This document shows, piece after piece, positions 58,758 through 64,000 of a stretch of 64,000 nt of DNA (positions within the stretch are counted from its first letter, which is position 1; the number at the start of each line of letters is the position of its first letter). The stretch is taken from assembly GCF_001653235.2 (NCBI RefSeq), contig NC_035792.1:4154001-4218000 (forward strand), in the 5' to 3' direction. The notes under the pieces were generated by a model. It was not told the origin of the DNA, did no database searches, and saw only the letters and a program-made list of their open reading frames with translations. The DNA comes from Pochonia chlamydosporia 170. Lineage: Eukaryota > Ascomycota > Sordariomycetes > Hypocreales > Clavicipitaceae. Both the position numbers and the translations under genes were made by a program.

Positions 58758-58849
58758 GCAGTTGCAAATTTATTACCAGACCAAAACGCTTACTTGATCT
58801 ACTAATCGCTGCTCTTTGCTGAACTTTGTGATATTCTACATGTAAGTGT

Positions 58850-58861
58850 CGGATGCATCCG
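58850..58861 (+). promoter_or_regulatory. perfect CGG-N6-CCG palindrome before the RidA-family gene
   Basis: CGGATGCATCCG within TCGGATGCATCCGA, identical to the copy at 57005; 125 bases before the ATG at 58987 and 93 bases after the dehydrogenase stop. Confidence 0.85.
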
Positions 58862-58986
58862 AGTGGGGAAAGTCGATGTTGAACATATATTTGTGTACAT
58901 CCGCTCTTCGCCTTACCGAATGTCACTCAGACTTCACATCACAACCACAAATTCCAAAAAAATTGCAAACATCTCCAAAAGACAAC

Positions 58987-59457
58987 ATGTCCGACTCACC
59001 AAACGGAACCCCCTACTTTCGCTCCTCCAACCACGCCCAAGGCCTGGCAAACTATCCCCACGCTCGCATTGTCCCTTCCGGCAACGCGCACACCATCTAC
59101 GTTTCTGGAACGTCCTCCCGCTGCGGCGATGGAACTTTTGTCGGCGCAACTCCCACCAAAGATGAATCCGGAAACACGACGCTAGACCTGGATATCCGGC
59201 TTCAATCCGAGGCTGTTCTGTCAAACATTAGCGAAGTCATCAAAGGCGCCACCGACGGCAAGGCAAACATGCGGAACGTCGTGGAGGCGACTGTGTTTCT
59301 CGTCAACGTGGAAAGGGACTACAAGGGCATGAATGAGGAGTGGAATAAGGTGTGGCCAGATCGCGCGTTGGCGCCGGCGAGGACGACGGTGGAAGTGAGG
59401 GCTTTGCCGAGGCCAGAGATATTGGTGGAGATCAAATGTGTAGCTCACTTGCCGTGA
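58987..59457 (+). CDS. RidA-family protein, candidate 2-aminomuconate deaminase
   Basis: Single exon, 156 residues. YjgF/RidA fold: the C-terminal signature PARTTVEVRALPRPEILVEI contains the active-site Arg, preceded by VVEATVFLVNVERDYKGMNE and by IYVSGTSSRCGDGTF near the N-terminus. In bacteria that degrade 2-nitrobenzoate or 2-aminophenol, a RidA-superfamily enzyme (AmnD/NbaF type) hydrolyses 2-aminomuconate to 4-oxalocrotonate and ammonia. The position directly after the semialdehyde dehydrogenase, with the same promoter palindrome, suggests that function here. A general enamine/imine deaminase scavenging reactive intermediates of the pathway is the alternative. The start at 58987 (GACAACATGTC) is the first ATG after the leader; the open frame upstream from 58846 includes the palindrome and is not coding. 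Confidence 0.88.
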   Translation: MSDSPNGTPYFRSSNHAQGLANYPHARIVPSGNAHTIYVSGTSSRCGDGTFVGATPTKDESGNTTLDLDIRLQSEAVLSNISEVIKGATDGKANMRNVVEATVFLVNVERDYKGMNEEWNKVWPDRALAPARTTVEVRALPRPEILVEIKCVAHLP

Positions 59458-59527
59458 GTTAGTAAGATAAACTAATAAAGCAATGCATTTTCCATCTGTA
59501 TTCTATAAAGTAGATTTGAGAGTTTAT

Positions 59528-60520
59528 TTATACCTTTACAAGAAGCTTTCCCATTGTCTTTTGCGAAGCAAGATCATCCTGAGCCTCGCCCAGACTCTCC
59601 AAAGCGTACGTCCCTCCCAGTTCTATCTTGACAGCCCCCGAGCCAACCAGTTCCAACAACTCTCGAGACCGCTCTTCAAACTCCTCTCTTTCAGTAATGT
59701 AATTCGCCAGCGTTGGCCTCACCAGCTTCACATTCTTCTTACTCAACGCCAGTATCCCAAAATTAGCCACGACACCACTGCTGTTCCCGTACGACACCAA
59801 CGTGCCCTTTCGTCTCGTACACGCCAAATCAGCCTCAAACGTAGCTGCTCCCACACCACTAAGCACCGCATGACATCCCTTACCATCAGTCAGCCGGCTG
59901 ATTTCCTTTTCAACATCAACATCCTTGTAGAGAATGACATGATCACAACCATGCCTCTTCGCTACTTCAGCCTTTTGCGGCGTAGATACCGTTCCAATGA
60001 CCGTGGCGCCGAGATACTTGCACATTTGTACCAAGAGACCGCCTGTTCCGCCCGCAGCAGCTTGTACCAGAATCGTCTGTCCAGCTTCCACTTTATGCGC
60101 GTCTTGTACCATTGTCCATGCCGTGAGCCCTTGCAGCATGATCGCCGCCCCGGATTGCGTTGACACAGACGCTGGAAGCTTCATGACTCCGGATGCTGGA
60201 GCGGAAACGTATTCCGCCATGGTTCCCTGCGTGAATACAGCGATGCGGTCTCCAACATTGAGACTAAGGGTTGATGGGACTGCGGATCCGATGCTGACGA
60301 TTGTTCCGGATCCTTCGCGGCCGGCTGTGAAGGGGAGTGGCATGGCGTATACGCCCGTTCGTTGGTATATGTCGATGAAGTTGACGCCTGCGTATTCGAC
60401 TTTGACTAACACGTCGAGGGCGCCGATGGATGGTAGTGCTAGGTTATCGACATGTTGGAGGATTGAGGAATCGCCAACTTGGTGGATTTGGACACCTCTC
60501 ATGGAGGATGGGAGAGACAT
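59528..60520 (-). CDS. MDR-family NADPH:quinone-type oxidoreductase (zeta-crystallin/ZTA1 type)
   Basis: Single exon, 330 residues. Medium-chain reductase without the structural or catalytic zinc Cys clusters. Seen: VEYAGVNFIDIYQRTGVYAM with AGREGSGTIVSIGS (GroES-like domain, about residues 45-85), then the nucleotide-binding loop VQAAAGGTGGLLVQMCKYLGA (AAxGGxG, about residues 142-162) and LSGVGAATFEADLACTRRKGTLVSYGNSSG. Family members reduce quinones or alpha,beta-unsaturated carbonyls with NADPH. It is convergent with the RidA gene (70 bases apart), and its promoter carries one copy of the half-palindrome (CGGATGC on the coding strand, 60677-60671). Cluster membership is therefore likely but less certain than for the others. 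It could reduce a pathway intermediate or be a stress gene. The start is the first ATG of the frame; the codon at 60559 is not ATG. Confidence 0.88.
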   Translation of the reverse strand: MSLPSSMRGVQIHQVGDSSILQHVDNLALPSIGALDVLVKVEYAGVNFIDIYQRTGVYAMPLPFTAGREGSGTIVSIGSAVPSTLSLNVGDRIAVFTQGTMAEYVSAPASGVMKLPASVSTQSGAAIMLQGLTAWTMVQDAHKVEAGQTILVQAAAGGTGGLLVQMCKYLGATVIGTVSTPQKAEVAKRHGCDHVILYKDVDVEKEISRLTDGKGCHAVLSGVGAATFEADLACTRRKGTLVSYGNSSGVVANFGILALSKKNVKLVRPTLANYITEREEFEERSRELLELVGSGAVKIELGGTYALESLGEAQDDLASQKTMGKLLVKV

Positions 60521-61501
60521 GGTGCAGTGGTGATGATGGTGAATTGGGCTAAGAAGCACTATTGATGACAGACAATTTGTGATGTTTGTCCAAAATATTT
60601 TAGAACAGCTTCATTGTTCAATTGCGATAAACTTCCCAACACGGCATAGGCCCACTGCGGCTCCGGACCGGCATCCGTGTGGAGGAGAGCCCGGGAGAGG
60701 CTACCGGACAGCGCCGTGATTGGCTGGACGCTTCCGTCTTTATTTGGAAGCTTTGTTTTAATCTACACGAAAGAGTCTATGCTGATGTGATAACTGTCAG
60801 TCAGTGCTAGGGGTCGAATGGCAATTGTTGCATAGATATAGAGAGAATTAGTCATACAGCAATGTCGTGCAGTTCTGTGATTGAACTTTCCAGTAGGATA
60901 AAGTACGACCGACAGTTTAACATTATGTGTAAATACGTCAGCGGCTCTACGGAAGACTTGCCAGGAACCAGATATTATTCTCAAACTACCGACAATTGAC
61001 AAGGCATCAACTAATTCCATTGGCAACTCCTCCTTGATCAAACTCAGATTTCCTTGCTAATAAAGGCTAACTGCGTAAATTTTCGGGTAAATTTTCCCCA
61101 GTGTCGATCCTCCGCTTCCACAATTAATGCGGCTTCCATTCTGAGTTTAACTCAGTCTATCGGCCCTTTTTGCTCCTCTCGAAACACCAAGCACCACGCG
61201 TCACAACTCCAAAGTGACGCATGAAGACGATCCCCTTCATTGCAACTCTATTGTAAAACATATTTGCGTATAAACTTCTACCATGGATCAATTATTCGCG
61301 GTCGGAGTGTCGATCACTGCTAAGTCTGATAGCATGTTTACCCGAAGTAAACTGCCAAGTTCCTGTTTAATTGTAACATCTACGTATTCATGAAATATAT
61401 AATGTCTCGAATTCTCTCGCAACTTTAGTCTCATCTCGTAGATCACAACTCTGTTTCAAATAGTCGCTAGCCTTGAAACTCTACAAGTTTAGTGGTTCAA
61501 C
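60521..61501. other. divergent intergenic region between the oxidoreductase and GH71 genes
   Basis: About 1 kb, no gene seen. Near the oxidoreductase side, 60663-60677 reads CGGATGCCGGTCCGG on the minus strand: one good half-site of the cluster palindrome followed by a displaced CCG. The right part should hold the glucanase promoter. Confidence 0.55.
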
Positions 61502-62974
61502 ATGCTTGCTTCAATAGTCGCAGCGCTATGCGCCGTTCCCTTGCTCGCCTTGGGACAGGACACCAAGCCCGTGTATGCCCATTTTATGGTCCGTACATGC
61601 CCTACACCCTCCTGTAACAACCCCAGCAGAGCTAACCACGTAAATAGGTTGGCATTGTGGAAAACTACACCACAGAAGACTGGAAGACGGACATGACGCA
61701 AGCCAAGGACATTGGCATCGATGGCTTCGCACTCAACTGCGCGCCACCCCGTGTCGACAGCTACACCCCCAAGCAGCTTGCCAATGCGTACGAAGCAGCG
61801 GCAGCAGTTGGTTTCAGCGTCTTCATCTCCTTTGACTTTGCGTACTGGTCCACGGGCGATACTGCTGAAATCACCAGCATCGTGGGCAACTACAGCGATC
61901 ACCCCGGCCAGGCCAAGTACAATGGCGGAGCGCTCGTGAGCACCTTTGTAGGCGACAGCATGGATTGGAATGCCGTCAAGAATGGGCTGGGCGGTAAGAA
62001 AATTACAGTTATTCCCATGGTGCAGGATCCGAATTCCCTGTCGCACATTACGAATGGCATTGACGGTGCGTTCTCTTGGTACGCCTGGCCGACGGATGGG
62101 GGGAACAGTGTTATCAAGGGGCCCATGACAACATTTTGGGATGACAAGTTCCTTCAGAATCTCGGAGATAAGCCGTACATGGCGCGTAAGTGTACCTGCT
62201 GTGTCGTTGCGAAATGTCCCTCTGACTGACTTTGTTAGCCGTCTCGCCTTGGTTCTTCACCCACTTCAACACCAAGAACTGGGTGTTTATCTGTGAGGAG
62301 CAGCCCAGTCTTCGATGGCAGCAGATGCTTGAAATGAAGCCGGCGCTCGTTGAAATCATTACCTGGAACGGTAGGCTCTTCAGCTCTCCATCAACGTGGA
62401 ACAAGCTAACTCCCTGGCAGATTTTGGCGAAAGCCACTACATCTCGTATGTTTAACACACCTGGCATAATAATTACAAGGAGACCTAACAATTATCCAGC
62501 GACGATGAGCCTCACCACAGCGACGACGGCTCCTCCCAATGGGCAAACGGATTCCCCCACGGCGGCTGGCGCAAACTCATGAAGCCCTACATCGCCGCCT
62601 ACAAGACCGGCGCATCAGAGCCCAAAGTCGACGCAGACGAGCTCGTCTACTGGTACCGCCCAACACCAAAGGACACTGCCTGCAGCGCCGACAACGTCGG
62701 CGACTCCAGAGGAAAGGAGCTGCTGGAGGACTTGGTCTTTGTGAGCACCCTGTTGACCGCGCCGGGTGAACTTACCGTGAAGAGCGGCTCTCAGCAGGCG
62801 GTTACGGTACAGGCACCGGCTGGCATCCACACGTTCAACTTTACCATGGGTGTTGGGTCGCAGGACTTTTCGGTTTCAAGAGGCGGAAGTAAGGTTATTG
62901 GGGGGACTAGTCCCAAGGATATTAGCAGTTCGTGCACTACTTTCAACTACAATGCGTATGTTGGGTCTTTTTAA
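61502..62974 (+). CDS. secreted GH71 alpha-1,3-glucanase (mutanase)
   Basis: Would hydrolyse alpha-1,3-glucan of fungal cell walls. Five exons: 61502-61588, 61648-62185, 62239-62370, 62421-62445 (25 nt) and 62500-62974, giving 418 residues; the introns (50-59 nt) carry clear branch sites such as GCTAACC, GCTAACT and CCTAACA. Signal peptide about residues 1-18 (MLASIVAALCAVPLLALG). GH71 blocks: KPVYAHFMVGIVENY, DIGIDGFALNCAPP, GFSVFISFDFAYW, GAFSWYAWP, SPWFFTHFNTKNW and the WNDFGESHYIS active-site region formed across two splice junctions. A C-terminal beta-sandwich follows, with no separate carbohydrate-binding module. The first donor is GTCCGT rather than GTRNGT. Likely roles are wall remodelling or attack on other fungi. 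No functional link to the neighbouring cluster is visible. Confidence 0.92.
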
Positions 62975-64000
62975 GACGAGTGCAGATGGGATTTGGTGGA
63001 ATGTATATAAGTAAGGGGGAGTGAAAACTAAGCTGGTGCTCTTATTGGAGCGAATAGCCTGGTATTACGTACAAGTGCAGCAAGATACTCGGGGTAACGC
63101 AGGACAGCCACAATTAGCACCTATACGCAGAATCCTACCCAATCTACATGTTATACCTTCACGCCATCTAGCTGGAAAGAACATAGCTCCGTCCCCCATG
63201 TTTCGAGAAGCGATGGCGCTACAGGCCGGATATTAGGCTGAATAAAGGTCTATTCCCGACCTGTTCAATGTTTATTAAGAAACAAGCTTGTTTTGCACTC
63301 TATATCGGCTATTGAGCACGTTGTCGGGTATTATAGGCTTGACAGTCATATGCCGAGGAGTAAGTGCTGTGGTGAAGGTCCGAATAGATGCTGGGAGGCC
63401 CTGCATCGCAACGATGTTGATATTTTCCACGACTCAATTTTTGGTGAATACGAGTTCTATCTTGTCATGGAGAGTTTGTTACGTTGCATTTGGAGTTGCC
63501 ATGTTACAGTTTTGCTTGGCCTGGGGAGGTGGGAGTTGCTGAGGTCGAGCAGTACCAAATGCCCAAGGTGATGGCGTTTCAAACGCTGGTGTGTCCAGTG
63601 CCTGAGTACCACTTGATCGAAAAGATGATGTCCATTGCATTCAACGAACAACAGTCCGGAGCATGGGATGACGGCATATGACTGTCGTTGGGCCTTGATA
63701 TCTTGCAATCCCTCGCCTTCTTTTTCTCGTTGCCTACTATTTCCCCATGTCGGGCGCAGGTAAATGCAAACACGGAGTTCAAAATTTTGATTGAGGCAGT
63801 GTTGCACCTCGCCCAATGTCTCACATCTCCAAATCCGCTTGGGTGCGGTGGAGAGGAGTGCAGAGGATATAACAAGGCAAGCAATATTGCAGCATGCCAA
63901 ACTGATCTAAGAGCTGCTCAGCCTGGCAACTACTGATGTTATTCGCTGACGAGACCAGCAGGCCGCCAAGTGAGGCTGTCGACATACATTATGCATTGCA
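62975..64000. other. intergenic region to the window end
   Basis: About 1 kb after the glucanase. Open frames on both strands (63288-63542 +, 63457-63900 -) are short, overlap each other and show no family features. No gene called; one could begin beyond the window. Confidence 0.5.

Noticed and set aside
60663..60677. Full copy of the cluster palindrome before the oxidoreductase gene
   Set aside because: Only one half (CGGATGC) is conserved; the second CCG is displaced to an 8-base spacing, so it is not called a site.
1..64000. CRISPR arrays, operons, rRNA genes
   Set aside because: No direct-repeat arrays or rRNA segments seen; gene structure is eukaryotic with introns, so prokaryotic features were not expected.

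Overview
The window is nuclear DNA of a filamentous ascomycete (Pezizomycotina), most likely a Sordariomycete of the Hypocreales type. The evidence is short spliceosomal introns (mostly 49-119 nt, GTRNGT donors, CTAAC-like branch sites), a fungal gene repertoire (LSB6, a cya-5-type PPR protein, FYV7, a LIM/RhoGAP protein, STU1, Zn2Cys6 regulator, GH71 glucanase) and a decayed Mutator-like transposon with C-to-T type damage. The species assignment is inference; no rRNA or species marker is present.

Layout. 2.1-4.5 kb (-): type II phosphatidylinositol 4-kinase LSB6, carrying an apparent 1-base deletion. 5.6-7.5 kb (+): secreted berberine-bridge-type FAD oxidase with a GC-AG intron. 8.2-8.9 kb (+): GNAT acetyltransferase. 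12.1-12.6 kb (+): possible RS-rich small protein. 13.7-17.2 kb (+): large mitochondrial PPR protein of the CYA5/Pet309 type. 17.7-20.2 kb (-): Atos-family protein. 22.0-22.6 kb (+): FYV7-like rRNA-processing factor. 22.6-32.3 kb: gene-poor island holding a 2.77-kb MULE transposon relic (25186-27951) with about 125-bp terminal inverted repeats. 32.3-36.1 kb (+): Rga1-type LIM/RhoGAP protein. 37.2 kb: tRNA-Thr(AGT). 37.8-41.3 kb (-): STU1/CLASP. 43.0-43.8 kb (+): BSP-family metallopeptidase. 44.1-45.2 kb (-): membrane-anchored conserved protein. 47.2-47.5 kb (-): two-exon gene for a 64-residue protein, too short to stand out as an ORF. 47.5-52.2 kb: no convincing gene.

The most interesting part is 52.0-60.7 kb: a Zn2Cys6 regulator followed by 3-hydroxyanthranilate 3,4-dioxygenase, ACMS decarboxylase (ACMSD), 2-aminomuconate semialdehyde dehydrogenase, a RidA-family protein (candidate 2-aminomuconate deaminase) and an MDR/quinone-type oxidoreductase. 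These catalyse consecutive steps of the meta-cleavage branch of tryptophan/kynurenine catabolism (3-hydroxyanthranilate to 2-aminomuconate and beyond). The promoters share a palindrome: TCGGATGCATCCGA lies 123 nt before the dehydrogenase ATG and 125 nt before the RidA ATG. A one-base variant is in the divergent promoter between the dioxygenase and the decarboxylase, and a looser CGG-N6-CCG site precedes the regulator. This is the layout expected of a self-contained catabolic gene cluster with its own CGG-N6-CCG-binding, possibly autoregulated, activator.

The right end (61.5-63.0 kb) holds a secreted GH71 alpha-1,3-glucanase gene with five exons. Exon boundaries were worked out by eye from frame, splice signals and conserved protein motifs; every spliced model given closes to a whole number of codons except LSB6, which is one base short.
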